Assembly (NCBI RefSeq): GCF_000151665.1
Contig: NW_013171818.1
Location: 10,001-74,000 of the forward strand
Direction of reading: 5' to 3'
Origin: Blastocystis hominis
Lineage: Eukaryota; Sar; Bigyra; Opalinata; Blastocystidae
DNA: 64,000 nucleotides
Both the position numbers and the translations under genes were made by a program. The notes under the pieces were generated by a model. The model worked only from the letters and a program-made list of their open reading frames with translations. It was not told the DNA's origin and searched no databases. Below, one piece after another: positions 48,760 to 60,162 of the stretch (within the stretch, counting starts at the first letter, position 1; each line of letters begins with the position of its first letter).

Positions 48760-50193
48760 ACGAATCATCGCCAAAAACAAGGCAAAAATCACAAACGGCA
48801 AATACAAATGCGCGCAGCTCTTCTTCTCCATCTCCTTCACCTCCCGATCCAGCTGCTCGCTGAACGCCTCGAACGAAAACCGCTTCTCCGCCCTCTTTCT
48901 CCCCTTCTCTCCCATCTTCTCCCCCAATTTCCGATCCTCCGCCAGTTTTCCCATCGCATTCCCGAATTCCTCCCAATTCGCGCACAAAAAACCCGTCTCC
49001 CCAGAAACCACCGATTCCCGCGGGCCCCCGCTATCATGAGCGATCACCGCGCGACTCAGCGCCATGGCCTCGATGGGCACGATCCCGAAATGCTCGTTGC
49101 AGGGCGTATAAATCAGCGCCAGCGCGTTTTGAATCAGCGCCGCCTTCACATCCTGTCCGCAGTTCCGCAGGAACACGACGAACTCCGAAACGCCCTCGTT
49201 CTACCCTCAATCCCCGCGGGAATCCCTACAAACGCGAGATACGTGAGCTCCTCGTAGTACTCGACGTTTTCAGGCAGACGCGGATCGTAGCCTCCGCAGA
49301 TGACAAGACGCAAATTGTGTTTTTCAAAAACATGCGGACCGAAGCGATTGCGGAGCTTCGAGAAGCCAAGAATCGCGGTTTCCACGCTTTTCTTGCGCTC
49401 GTAGCGATTCACCGACAAGAAGTACGAGCAGCCCGCTAGTTCGCGGGGGAGCGACGCGCATTTTCTGGGAGTAATCGCGGGAATCAAACAAAAAACTGGG
49501 CGAGAGATTGGATGCCGGCGAGGTCCACGCAGGGGTAGAGAACGTTGGGCAGCGTGTTGCTGAGATAGCTGATGATTGTGTAGGACTCCTTGTAGACGGA
49601 CTGCGTGTACAGACTGTTTACAAGCACTTTGTCCGCCATCGAAATGCAATACTCTTCGAAGAGGTCGAATGGAAGGCGGTATCTGCAAGTGGACATATAG
49701 AATACAAAATTTACATTTTCTTTAGAAGGGAATTGTGGGGAGTTTGGACGAAATCGGGGTGATGGCAGTAGAAGAGAACTTTAGAGCGGCAGAATAAACG
49801 AAGGACTGGGATATAAGCCGCGTTTTGGTCACAGAAAATCACATCGTAGGGTCCGTAGAATACGGAGACGACAAATGCGAGATAGAGAGCCCGAATAATG
49901 GCAAACAATATGTAGAACTTGTTGAAGAATGTTCTTGGCAAAAAATCACCATGTACAATCACATTTAGCGTGCCTAGAAATAAACAACGTGAAAAACACA
50001 CGACCGTCCTTTGTTTCATCAAATGCTTTCACTCCGTGATGCGAAGTAAACCTTGAGTCAATGAGGATATGAATTGATACATGGTAATATCATGCCCCTT
50101 TTGTTTTAAAGCAACCGCGGCGTCCACCACTAGTCTTTCGGCACCTCCAATACCCAGGTCGGGGTGGAGAAAAGCAATTCGTAGTCCTGTCAT
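48759..50193 (-). CDS. ALG2: Alpha-1,3/1,6-mannosyltransferase ALG2
   Basis: Glycosyltransferase family 4. The N-terminus [26 protein letters not shown] gives the start at 50193. The C-terminal EX7E motif is EHFGIVPIE, followed by [20 protein letters not shown], the sugar-nucleotide side. The sequence [15 protein letters not shown]...[10 protein letters not shown] is typical of ALG2. It adds the second and third mannoses to dolichol-linked oligosaccharide on the cytosolic face of the ER. The frame ends in a hydrophobic anchor ([16 protein letters not shown]). The poly(A)-made stop falls exactly there, while the genomic frame would add a meaningless basic tail. Several introns are about 30 nt. 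Confidence 0.93.
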
Positions 50194-50268
50194 TTTCGAA
50201 ATCCTGTTGATTGTAACTGTGGAGGAATAGCAAGTTTTCAAGTAGGTTCTTTTGGGAATGGAAATGTA

Positions 50269-50341
50269 GGGGGTGTAGCTCAGATGGTAGAGCGCTCGCT
50301 TAGCATGCGAGAGGTAAGGGGATCGATGCCCTTCTCCTCCA
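50269..50341 (+). tRNA. tRNA-Ala (AGC)
   Basis: A 73-nt cloverleaf without intron: acceptor GGGGGTG, D-arm GCTCAGATGGTAGAGC, anticodon stem-loop with AGC, and T-loop ATCGATG. G3 pairs with T70, the alanine identity element. T6 opposes T67, a mismatch in the acceptor stem. It lies only 75 bp upstream of, and antisense to, the ALG2 start. Confidence 0.95.
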
Positions 50342-50351
50342 TTTTTTTTTT
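50342..50351 (+). terminator. RNA polymerase III terminator of tRNA-Ala
   Basis: A run of ten T directly after the discriminator base. Confidence 0.9.
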
Positions 50352-50461
50352 CTTTTTCCAATCAATCTAATATTTATTTAATCTTACCTCTTCTCACCTC
50401 ATCCTATATAAATACCAGCAAATGGATTTCAAACAAACACACCACTACAGAATCTCTCTCT

Positions 50462-50483
50462 TCTTCTTCTTCTTCTTCTTCTT
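50462..50483. repeat. (TTC)n microsatellite after VPS16
   Basis: A trinucleotide run immediately beyond the VPS16 stop, before TGTTTGTT (minus, 50439-50432). Confidence 0.85.
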
Positions 50484-50485
50484 CG

Positions 50486-53400
50486 TTATCGTCCCTCAAT
50501 CAACGCAATGGCCTGCTTGGCCTGCGACTTAATACTCTCATTCGCCGAGTCATCAATCACCTTCATGAGTGCTCCCACATCTCTTAGCTTGGTGGCCGCC
50601 TGGATGGCTCCCTCGAACAGCCTCCACTTCATCGCGCACTCCAGCCGTTCCCTGGCATCGCTCATCTTCTCCAGGAACGCCGCTGCCTCTCTCGCGTTGT
50701 GGTTCACCATGCACGCCTCCACGAACGGCGCGTACCCGATCGGGCTTTTCTTCTCTCCCAGCACGGTCAGCAAGTCCCAGTTCTCCGAATCCGCCAGCGC
50801 TCTCACCTTCATCCGCCAGTACCGCTTCGCAGGGACCTTGAACGCGCTCGCCATCGCGTCCGCCACCTCCACGCGGCTGTGCAGCACGGCGAAGCGCATG
50901 GTCTCCAGCAGCGGCAGGTTCAAACACTCCTCCGACTTCGTCTGCGCCACCAATTTCAGCTTGAACTCGAACAGCTTCAGCTCCTCCTGGATCGCCTACT
51001 CCTCACTCCGTTTCCACGTTTCCACCGTCTGCGTGAAGACCATCTCCTTCCGTCCCGCGGACACGGCATTGCCCACCACGCCCAGCGTTTTCTTGAGCGC
51101 GTCTCTCCGCTTGGTCACATCGACTTCTTTCAGCGCGTCTTCGATCAGCAGCGCCGCCACTTCCCCGATTTCCCCCAGGAAATTCCGAATCTGCAGCACG
51201 CGATTCGCGTCCAGCTCCGAAACGTACAGCAACCACGACTCAAATACCCGCGGGAAATGCCGCAAAAGCCCCAGCAACTGCTCCGGAACGCCCTCCTCGT
51301 TTCTACCCGTGAATTCCTTGATAATCAAGGACTTGTCGTACAGTGATAACGCCACCATCATCATCAAGTCGCTGTCGTTACTACTGCTCGCCGTCCGTAA
51401 CGCCAATTGTAACTCCCCCATCGCCAGCAGCAGCGGAATCTACCTCGCATTCCATCGAATTCGCTACGCGTTCCGCGGGATTCGGCTCGAACTCCAGCAG
51501 CATCGTCGCCAGACGCTTATTCCCGCGGGAAAACGCCACGTTCGCGATCTCCTTGTACGAAATCGCGGGGTAACTCTTCAAATTCTCGCGGATCTGGTCG
51601 CGGAGCGTTTCATCGGACACTCCCGCGGCTTTTTTGATCTTCTGGGAGGCCCAATCGACGAGCACGAAATCGTTCGGAATTCCCAAATACGCGCAGATTT
51701 TCAGCGCCAAGTAATACAGCTGTCGGTACAGCAGCAGTCGCAGCACTTTCTCCACGCCCAGGAAATGAAACTCGCGCCATGTTAGGAAAATCGCGATCTA
51801 CCGATAACCGCGGTTATCGCCGAAAATCACCTTCGGGTCGCGCATCGTGTTCAGCACGCGCAAAAATCGCGACGCTTCCTGGAACTGTTCCACGATTCCC
51901 TTCCCCGTTTCCTCCGTTTCTCCAGTTTCTCCAGTTTCTCCAGTCGGTTCAGCGGTCGTTTCGGCGGCCGGCTCGCTCATCGCGGCATCATTTCCCCAAT
52001 TGGTTTCCCCGGTTTCCCCGTTTTGGTGGTGGGCAATGCCGCCGTCGAGGAAGCATTTGCCGAAGCGCGCGGCGCTGAGCAGTTCTTCCTGCTGGATGGT
52101 GGAGAGCTCCTCCCTCGCCGCTTCCAGACATTCCCGCACCCCCAAACCCAGCAATCCGCGCTCCCCCGCGGTATCCCCGCGCAGCGGAGTCGCCGCTCCT
52201 TCGTGCCGGATGAATTGCTCGTGCGCACGACGCAGCCACGATCCGGGGGACTCGGATTCGGCCGTGTAGACGCTGCAGATGGCCTCGGGGACCTAGGAAG
52301 CGTTAGAAAAGGGGAAACGTGGAAACTAGAGCACGGTGCAATGGATTCAATTCAATGGATTCAGTGGATTCAATGGATTCAATCAATTCAATTCATTCAA
52401 TTCAATCGGTGATTCGAACAAGAAGGAGTGAGTGGAATGATTCAAAACCCGATCATTCAATGGGTGAATCATTCAATTCATTCAGTTGAGTGATTGACAA
52501 AATGACTGATTGAGTTGATTCATTCACCATTAATACCAACTCATTCATTCATTCAATTCATTCAATTCATTCAATTCATTCAATTCATTCAATTCATTCA
52601 ATTCATTCAATTCATTCAATTCATTCATTCACCCATTCATTTCCTTCCATCAAAACCCGATCCCTCTCTTCCTCTCTCTCCTACCCTCCTAATAATCTCG
52701 TGTTTCAGCGACGAGTACACCCTCAAGCAATCCACTTCGGGCACCAGCAGCAGCGTGTCCTCCTTGTCGTACGTGTATTTCAGCCAGTCCGCGAACGGGT
52801 CGATCAGCAGCAATCCCACCGTTCTCCAGTACAGCACCACGCTGTCGTCCCCGCACCACGCGAAGCCCCGCGGGGGAACGCGGCAGTCCGTGTTCTTCCC
52901 CATGATCTACATCGAAACACCCGCAGATTCCGACGTGGTCTTCGAAGTTTCGATCGAACACGTCCAGCCATCCCTGGTCCGAAAAAACCGCGACAAAATC
53001 GCCGCTCGGCGACGCCGCAAACGCGGTTATCTGGCCCTGCACGCGGCCCTAGATGAAAATTCCCGCGGGGATGTACGGCAATGTTAATCTCGTTAACAGA
53101 GTCGCAGGTGATGTAGTAGAGCGATTGGTCCATGCAGGACACGAGCGCCTCGACGGCGTTGGATTCGTTGCAGTGCGAATCGAACACGCAGGAACATTCC
53201 ACGCGGTTCCCCGCGACTAAAGGGAGATCGGGGTACGATGTCTTGATCGGGTGGTCGGGGCTGCAATCGACGTAAAGCCTGCGGATTAGAGGGAAAGCGA
53301 GCGAAGAGAAGCGCCTACACGTGGTTGTTCTTTGTATAAGCGAGGAAACCATCATCGCAGGGACAGCCGTGGAGGACCATGTCGGTGAGCGAGACTTCGA

Positions 53401-53873
53401 ACAACTTGTTATTCGACAGCAGCTCGCCCGAAGCAGAGAAGATGATGTACTGTCCGTCTTCGAACAAAATAAACAACTTCTGGTTTGTGGTCCATCCCAT
53501 CGCTGCGACACGCGTGTATTGCCAATCCTTCCCCGGAATCTGAGCTACCTACACAAAAAACACAACGAGTGTGCAGAACTCGCTTTCCGCATGAGTCATA
53601 AATTAAGATATCTGTTGTTAAGCTAATATCACAGTTCATGGGCAGTGTTTCCTCCGTATTCCACTTAAGCGCAATATACCCTACAAATATAAGATCTCGC
53701 TCTTCCGCAACGCTCCTACCACTGTACTTTCCACAGGCAGTACGATAACAATCCAAAGAAAGTCCAGACCAGCCCATCGGCTCCTGGACAGTCACTTGCT
53801 GATAGAGCACGTAGCGATCCTCGTCTCCCAGGATCTGCCACTCGGAAACATCATTTCCAGGAATGAAATCCAT
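50486..53873 (-). CDS. VPS16: Vacuolar sorting protein VPS16 (HOPS/CORVET)
   Basis: A beta-propeller N-terminal half is followed by a helical solenoid. Landmarks: AARFGKCFL with RVLNTMRD (human AASFGKCFLD/RVLNAVRD), FVLVDWASQKIKK near 51660, and the C-terminal FKVPAKRYWRMKVRALADSENWDLL with KKSPIGYAPFVEACM. The start is ATG 53873 (MDFIPGNDVSEW). A 392-nt intron (52293-52684) carries a minisatellite, while the other introns are about 30 nt. VPS16 is a core subunit of tethers that drive fusion with late endosomes and vacuoles. The upstream CK2 stop is only 39 bp from this start. Confidence 0.93.
52545..52630. repeat. Minisatellite (TTCAATTCA)n in a VPS16 intron
   Basis: About nine copies of a 9-bp unit in the middle of the 392-nt intron. 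More ATTCA/TTCAA-type repeats extend left to about 52330. Confidence 0.85.
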
Positions 53874-53912
53874 TTTCTTTGTCAAACAAACAAACGCAAA
53901 ACACCCGCCACA

Positions 53913-55217
53913 TCACACCTTCGTCCAATCGCCGAATTTCATCCGCGTATTGCTGCTCACCAATTTCCGAACCTCATCAAAAAACGGATGCGCCATCGCC
54001 TCCTTCGCTGTCGGCCGCTTCTTCCCTTACGCCTCCGCCTCCATTCTCCTACCTGATGATCATACTGCAGCAAGCTCGTCAGCAAGTCCAGCGCATCGGC
54101 CGTGCATTTCTCCCGATTCTCCGCGGTGAAGAAAACGGACCACGGTTGCCGCGGATAATCCGGAATCGGACCGTTGTACATCACCGGCATGTCCAGACCG
54201 TAGCGGTCGCAGTACTGCCGCAGATCTTCCGTGCCCAGCACTTTGCAGATTTTGAGCAGCTGATCTTTGTCGTCTGCGCCTTTGAAGAGAGGTTCGCGAC
54301 CGAACAGCTGCCATCGAGGCCATTACGCCATGCATACCAATGCGCCCAGGAGACACCCTGCCGAGAACATATCCAGCGAGTAATCGTAGTCTTGCATGTT
54401 GATAAGCAGTTCTGGAGGCTTGTAGTAGCGAGACGCGACATGCACGTTGAACTCCTTCCCAGGGTAGTAGAACTCCGCCAAACCCCAGTCCAGCAGCCAG
54501 ATCTCCGGGTAGTTGCGCGGCTGCTCGTGCGGAGCCTTGTCGTCGACGATGGAGCCATCATCTCCGTTCGCTGCGGGAGAAGACGCGTACTGAAAGACGA
54601 TGTTCTGAGGCTTCACGTCGCGGTGGAAAATCCCGTTCATGTGCGCGTAATCGAGCGCCTGGATGGGAATGGATTCGATTTGCGTACTTCGAAAAGCTGG
54701 AAAAGAATGCATTTGATCTCAAAGAGAGAGAACTTGGTAAAGTGAGTCTAGTGTGGATCACCAAGAAGGGCGCGTACTCGATAATCAACGCCATGGACAT
54801 AAGGAAAAATGTACGCTGGAATCTGAGTTTTTTCATTTCGAACCACATCGTACAGCTTGCTCATAAGAGTGGAGCTAATCATACCGGAATTATGTGCGGA
54901 CCACCATACAAATTTTGGAGAATCTTCACCTCTCTGAACGTTAATTCTCTCACTCTCAATTACCGTTGGATTTTCTTCATCCGTATGGGCTTTATTACTT
55001 TAACGCAGCATTCTCTCCCGTTTGTGAGACACATTCCACGATAGCAATCGCTATACTTGCCTCTCCCCACTTTCTCAATCACGGAATAATTGCTCGACTT
55101 CCTAAAACTCAATTTTCAATTAGAATGACACCCCCAGGCAATGACGAGCGACGAGTAATCCCAGTACGAAACTGGTCGAATGACGTTCACATCTCGATAC
55201 ACCCGTGCAACACTCAT
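53913..55217 (-). CDS. CKA1: Casein kinase II catalytic subunit alpha
   Basis: The N-terminus [11 protein letters not shown]...SYWDY matches the CK2 alpha activation segment. A 30-nt intron then leads to [16 protein letters not shown] (Gly loop) and CCVKVIKP (catalytic Lys), with a basic patch [16 protein letters not shown] and DWG (CK2 has DWG instead of DFG) follow. Next come [25 protein letters not shown] and [15 protein letters not shown]. It is a constitutively active Ser/Thr kinase of nucleus and cytosol. TGTTTGTT (minus, 53892-53885) lies between its stop and the VPS16 start. It is divergent from the Hsp70-like gene with 180 bp between starts. Confidence 0.95.
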
Positions 55218-55397
55218 CGCTCCAGTTTTCTATTTTTGAAAAAAAAGCCGAAAAATGGCCAAATATTACTATTTCGTCTCGTTTGACAACAACGAACAAC
55301 TATTCATGCATACGAACACCCACAAACTGTATATTCGATAAGCTGAGGAGCGAGCAAGTTTAACAAAATCAGTATAAATCATTTTGTTATATATATC

Positions 55398-56904
55398 ATG
55401 AGCGGTATCGGTATTGACTTAAGCTCTACTACAATCAGAGCATCCTATAATTTAGATAATGAGATTATTGCTCTTCCATTAAAAGAAGTGGCTCAAAGTC
55501 AGGATGTTGGAATCTGGCCAATCGTTTATTTTGGAGAGAAAGCTGAGATTGATTCAGAGGCAATCGAACGTCTAGCTCAACAACCTAATGATGTAATAAC
55601 CAATATTGTTCATGCCATGGAAATTATGGATAACAGAGACAGAGAAGTACGGAATCAACAGTTAGAATGGGGAAGTCCCATCGAATATGAAAACGGATCT
55701 TTTTATTATAACATGAAAATAAAGCGCCAAAAAGTGAATGTGGTCGATGTTCTCCAGAGTATATTCAGTATTATCCAAAGTCGTTTTGATCATATCACAA
55801 ACAGCCAAAACAAGGCAGTAATTAGTGTTCCTGCTACGTTCGGTGAAAATGCATTTCATATTGTGGAAGATGCTGGTAAAGTTTTCGGGGCATGCACAGT
55901 AATCACACATGACCTCGCTGCCATCTACAGCCACACCATTTCATTTGTCGATTCTCTCGTTATTTGCTGCGGCGAATACCTATCGACGGTTTCTCTCTAT
56001 TCGGGTTCGAATCTGGTTTGGTCGCTTAGTTTCTCCGATTTGGATCTTCCTCACGAGCTCTACCTCATTCTCCAGTTAAATCCCTCCTATTCGCCCTCTG
56101 CAGACACCGACAGCTCTACGCAGGACAACCGCGCGTCTCTCTACTGCGAGGCGCGCGCTCTCGCGCTGAAAGTGATGACCAACCAGCCGTTCAAGGTGCA
56201 GGATGGTTCCCTGTTTCCCTCATTGCACTCACGCCTAGACTCGCTCTACGGCACCATCCAGCAGCTCGCCACCTCCAAGAAACAGCAATTTATCGACGCT
56301 CTCAAGCTGAACATCGCGCGTCGCGATCTCTCCGGCGTTCAACGCGTCTGCATCTGCGGCGAATACGCGCCGCTCCTCCTTCCCATCATTCAAGACTACT
56401 GCAAAAAGCAGCTTCCTTGCGACCATCTCGAGTTTCTCTGCGACCAGCAGCAGATCGTGCGCGGGAGCGTTCGCTACTGCACCACTCTCGAAGGCCTGCT
56501 CATCAAAACCATCGCGCCCTTGCGCTCCACGCCGCTCTCCGAGGAGATCTGGGTGCTCTTCAAGACCGGTCTGCACTGCGTGTTCCCCTCGATTCGCAAG
56601 CTCCCGGCGCGGAAAGTGCTGCAAGTGAGCTTCACGGAGCGGTCGAAGAGTGTGTATTTCTTTAAAGGAAGGCAGCACACGCCTCTGGCGAAGTATATGC
56701 TCGTGCAGGACAGGCAGCACGAAGCGGGGTCGGAGTTGTCGAATGTGGTGTTGATGGAGTGTAAGCTCAACGAACGCGATGAATTCTCGGTTCTTTTCTA
56801 TTGGAAGGATACGAGAGAGCGAGTGTATATGATCGATTTCGGAACCAATGGGAGATTAATGGAAAAGACAGAGCCGGACGAACCGACTTTATATACATTA
56901 TACT
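55398..56904 (+). CDS. Hsp70-like protein, SSZ1/HSPA14 type
   Basis: Actin-like ATPase fold: IGIDLSSTTIRASY (phosphate 1), KAVISVPATFGENAF, and VCICGEYAPLLLPIIQ with a degenerate adenosine motif. The second half is a shortened beta-like region. Length (502 residues) and divergence fit the non-canonical Hsp70s that act with the ribosome-associated complex; the exact subfamily is inferred. No intron is seen. There is no usable genomic stop at the expected place: T56904 lies four bases before TGTTTGTT (56909-56916), and poly(A) creates TAA after ...TLYTLY. The genomic frame runs a further 12 codons. Confidence 0.8.
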
Positions 56905-56916
56905 GCAGTGTTTGTT
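56904..56916 (+). terminator. 3'-processing signal creating the Hsp70-like stop
   Basis: T56904, GCAG, then TGTTTGTT; T is the first base of a codon. Confidence 0.7.
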
Positions 56917-57085
56917 TCCAACAAAAACGGATTACATAAACTGGCGTAACTGCTCGAGGGAGTGGAGAGCCTACGAATGAACCGATCTGCACGCAAGACC
57001 AACACTGTAATAGTTCTGCTTTTCGCGTTCCACATCTGCGTTTTTGAGAACCACATCTCTAGAATAACATTTTGAGAATAGAATC

Positions 57086-57460
57086 CTACGTCTTTAATTT
57101 GGCTAATTTCTTATCGATAAAGTCCAATGCCTCATCGAGCGTGAACTCGACATGGAAGCCCATTCCAATATTCACGAATATATGACTGCGGTCTTCCGCT
57201 TTCGCTTGGACATAAACTTCGGAGCCGATGTTCACCAACGAGCGCATCGTCGATTTTGTTTCCTTCTTCATTAATTCTATATTTGCGCGGAGCACTTCAT
57301 ATTGTTCTACAAGAGAGGACGTTTCCCTTAATTTCTCCATAGAACGCTCAAGACTGGGCTACATCGCTCAACACTCTTCCTCTCATCCCACTTTTATTTT
57401 ATTCTCTATGATATCCTCGTAGCGACGGATCTGTGCGATAGAGATCCGATCCTCACTCAT
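57086..57460 (-). CDS. UXT: UXT, alpha-class prefoldin-like protein
   Basis: One 33-nt intron (57359-57391) joins MSEDRISIAQIRRYEDIIENKIK to PSLERSMEKLRE. The rest is a prefoldin hairpin: coiled coil, then VNIGSEVYVQAKAEDRSHIFVNIGMGFHVEFTLDEALDFIDKKL. This matches the UXT beta-hairpin segment ([25 protein letters not shown]). UXT is part of the R2TP/prefoldin-like assembly complex. Confidence 0.87.
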
Positions 57461-57633
57461 CCCCCAGAAATTATGAGTCTCGAAACTGCTGTAAATAATA
57501 ATAAATAACTTCAATGCGTTCTATTGTTTGTCATGCGTGATTTACTCAAATAGAATAAGTGCTACTCCTGTCCACTTCCCATCTTTTCCAACAAACACGT
57601 CCAAACACTATATGAGACATAAAAACATATAGC

Positions 57634-58764
57634 TTAGCAGAAGCATCCCTTCATCTTCTTAATCTGATCAATCTTTCCCGAATCCACATGCACGCAGATC
57701 GTATCATCCTGGTACATATTATTCTCGAAATCGCCCTCCACCACCACCATTCCTTCATCATTATGGAACTTCCCATGCCCATTCGCCATATTATTCTGCC
57801 AATACCCATCGTACATCAAGCAATGATTCGCATAGTAGCTGCAGCCCTTTCCTTCCCTCACTCCATTCTTAAACTGACCCTTATACACCATCACTCCGTT
57901 CTTAAACTCCTTTCCTTGCCCATTCGCAGGGTAGTGTCGCTCTTTTTTATTCAGATACTCTCCTTCATACACTTTTTTGCCCTCTTCGTCGTACAGCACG
58001 ATCTCCTTCCCTTTGAACTCCTTCACTTTCCGCTCCAGCGCGTTGTCTTTGTAGATTCCCTCGAAAATCGGGTTCCCTTCCGCGTCGAATTCCGTACCAA
58101 AACCGTCGCGTTCCAACGAATTCTCTTTGCAACCTCCAATGAAGCGGTCGTTTCCAGCCTCGTCTTTCTCGATTAGGCGGCGCTCGCCCTTCTTCGTGCG
58201 GATTACTGACTTTAAACCGCGGTTGTTGTTCACCCATTCGCCTTCAAAAGCGATTTGGTTCTCATCGTCGTATTCGATTCCGTAGCCGTTGCGCTGGTCG
58301 TTTTCGTAGTTGCCATCGTACACCACGTGGCCATTCACAAACTCAACACCATGACCCGTGCGTTTGCCATCCTTCCAGGTTCCCTTGAAGGTGGCCTGAC
58401 CGTTCGAGAAGAGAGTTCCCTCGCCATTGACAACATCGTCCTTAAAGAAGAGTTTCATAGCCATAACGCCGTTCGGGTCCAGCAACACTCCCTCTCCATT
58501 CCTTTTGTTGTTCTCCCAAGTGCACTCCAACGTATAATCTTCATTGTCCTTCATAAACTTCTGTGTGCCTTTTCCATTGCGAAGGCCGTTCTCCATCGGC
58601 ACGTCGTATTCTCCTTCCGTGAACTCATCAAAAATGGCGTTTTGAAAGACGGTTCCAGTAACTACCCATCAACCACCCATTTGAATTCTACTCGACGACA
58701 AATCAAACAAAGCAGCATCAATCACAACAGGAGCTTCGTTCTGTTTCTGTTCTGTTCCTTCCAT
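57634..58764 (-). CDS. MORN-repeat protein ending in Cys-Phe-Cys
   Basis: MEGTEQKQNEAPVVIDAA (start 58764) continues through a 30-nt intron to TGTVFQNAIFDEFTEGEYD. About nine MORN repeats follow (GTWKDGKRTGHGVEF, GNYENDQRNGYGIEY, GQFKNGVREGKGCSYY and similar). MORN repeats commonly bind membranes or scaffold cortical structures. The C-terminus KKMKGCFC has two terminal-region cysteines (C-x-C), a pattern that can be prenylated (inference). TGTTTGTT (minus, 57597-57590) lies about 40 bp after TAA. Confidence 0.85.
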
Positions 58765-58830
58765 GCTAATAAAATAAGAATGATTGAATAATTCACAATC
58801 GCGGTTAATCCATCAAACAAACCAAAATGA

Positions 58831-60162
58831 CTATTTTCGATTCTTCTTCGCCTTCTTTCCATGCGTCTTCCCTCTGAACGTGTCCATCACATAATCATCC
58901 GCATCTCCTCCATCCCGATTCTTCCCCTTCTTCCCCTTCTTCTCTTCCTCCTTCATCTCCCTCTGCGCGATCTGCAACGCTTCCGTCGTCGTCTGCAGAT
59001 ACGTCAAAGCCTCATTCTCGCTGCACGGGTACGCATCTAATCTCTTCTCGATCAATTTCTCGATCCTCTGATAGCTTTCTACATCGTACTGCGTCACAAA
59101 CGTGATGGCTCGGCCCGATTTGCCCGCTCGCGCCGTTCGCCCCACACGATGCACGTAATCTTTTCCATTCCCCGGAATGTCGTAATTCACCACTAAATCC
59201 ACTTCCGGAATATCTAAACCGCGGGAAGCCACGTCCGTGGCGATCAGAATGTTCCGCGCGCCTTCTTTGAATTTGTTCAATGCGCCGAGGCGTTTCACTT
59301 GCGAGAGATTTCCGTTGATGCACACCGCTTTGAACCCAAGATTGCGTAAAAACAGCGTTAAAAGCTGCGAGCTGCTGCAGGTCGACACGAACAGAATCGT
59401 GCTTTTCCCGCGGAATTCGTTCATGATGAAGGCGAGGTAGCATTCCTTGTACTTTGCAGGGATGAACAAATACTGCTGGATGAGCGTGCTCACCGTCTGA
59501 TACTTGGAAGACACCTGGATTTTCACAGGGTCTTGCAGAGAGGCTCGCTGCAATTTCACCACCTTCTGCGTCATGGTAGCCGAGAAAAGATAGGTCACTC
59601 GCTCCTTCGGGAAGCAGCTCAGAATTTTGTCAATCGCCTCCTCAAAGTCCATGGACAGACAACGATCGGCTTCATCCAAAACTAAGTACTTCATGGTGTT
59701 CAGAGAAAAGCCCTTTGTGTTCTCCAGGTGGTCGACCAAACGTCCTGGAGTTCCTACCACGACATGTGGCTTACGGGCTAATGCCAAGGCTTGCTGAACC
59801 ATATCAATTCCTCCTACGATTACCGCAGTCTTCAGACCTACCGATGAGCCTAGAGCCTCAAACTGCTCCGAAATTTGGAAAGCAAGCTCTCGGGTAGGGG
59901 TCACAATCAGCGCATACATTCGCTGAGGGTTGTCAATCAATCGCTGGATAATAGGTATGGCAAACGCTCCCGTTTTACCAGAACCCGTTTCTGCAATAGC
60001 GATAATATCCTTATTTTGATCCTCTTGTAGAGCAATCTTCAATACATCTCTCTGAATAGAGGAAGGATGCTTCCAACCCAAGTTGTCGATTGCCTGACAA
60101 AGCGTATCACACACTCCATAGTCACTGAACGTCTTGTTATCTTCAGGTGAATTCTCTTCCAT
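58831..60162 (-). CDS. RRP3: DEAD-box RNA helicase DDX47/Rrp3
   Basis: An intronless frame of ~443 residues from [17 protein letters not shown] (ATG 60162). Motifs: Q-motif [73 protein letters not shown] and [30 protein letters not shown] is the DDX47/Rrp3 subfamily signature, needed for early 18S rRNA processing in the nucleolus. The tail is basic ([12 protein letters not shown]). The longer frame up to 60327 uses an upstream ATG with no conservation; I prefer 60162. Confidence 0.94.
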   Translation of the reverse strand: MEENSPEDNKTFSDYGVCDTLCQAIDNLGWKHPSSIQRDVLKIALQEDQNKDIIAIAETGSGKTGAFAIPIIQRLIDNPQRMYALIVTPTRELAFQISEQFEALGSSVGLKTAVIVGGIDMVQQALALARKPHVVVGTPGRLVDHLENTKGFSLNTMKYLVLDEADRCLSMDFEEAIDKILSCFPKERVTYLFSATMTQKVVKLQRASLQDPVKIQVSSKYQTVSTLIQQYLFIPAKYKECYLAFIMNEFRGKSTILFVSTCSSSQLLTLFLRNLGFKAVCINGNLSQVKRLGALNKFKEGARNILIATDVASRGLDIPEVDLVVNYDIPGNGKDYVHRVGRTARAGKSGRAITFVTQYDVESYQRIEKLIEKRLDAYPCSENEALTYLQTTTEALQIAQREMKEEEKKGKKGKNRDGGDADDYVMDTFRGKTHGKKAKKNRK

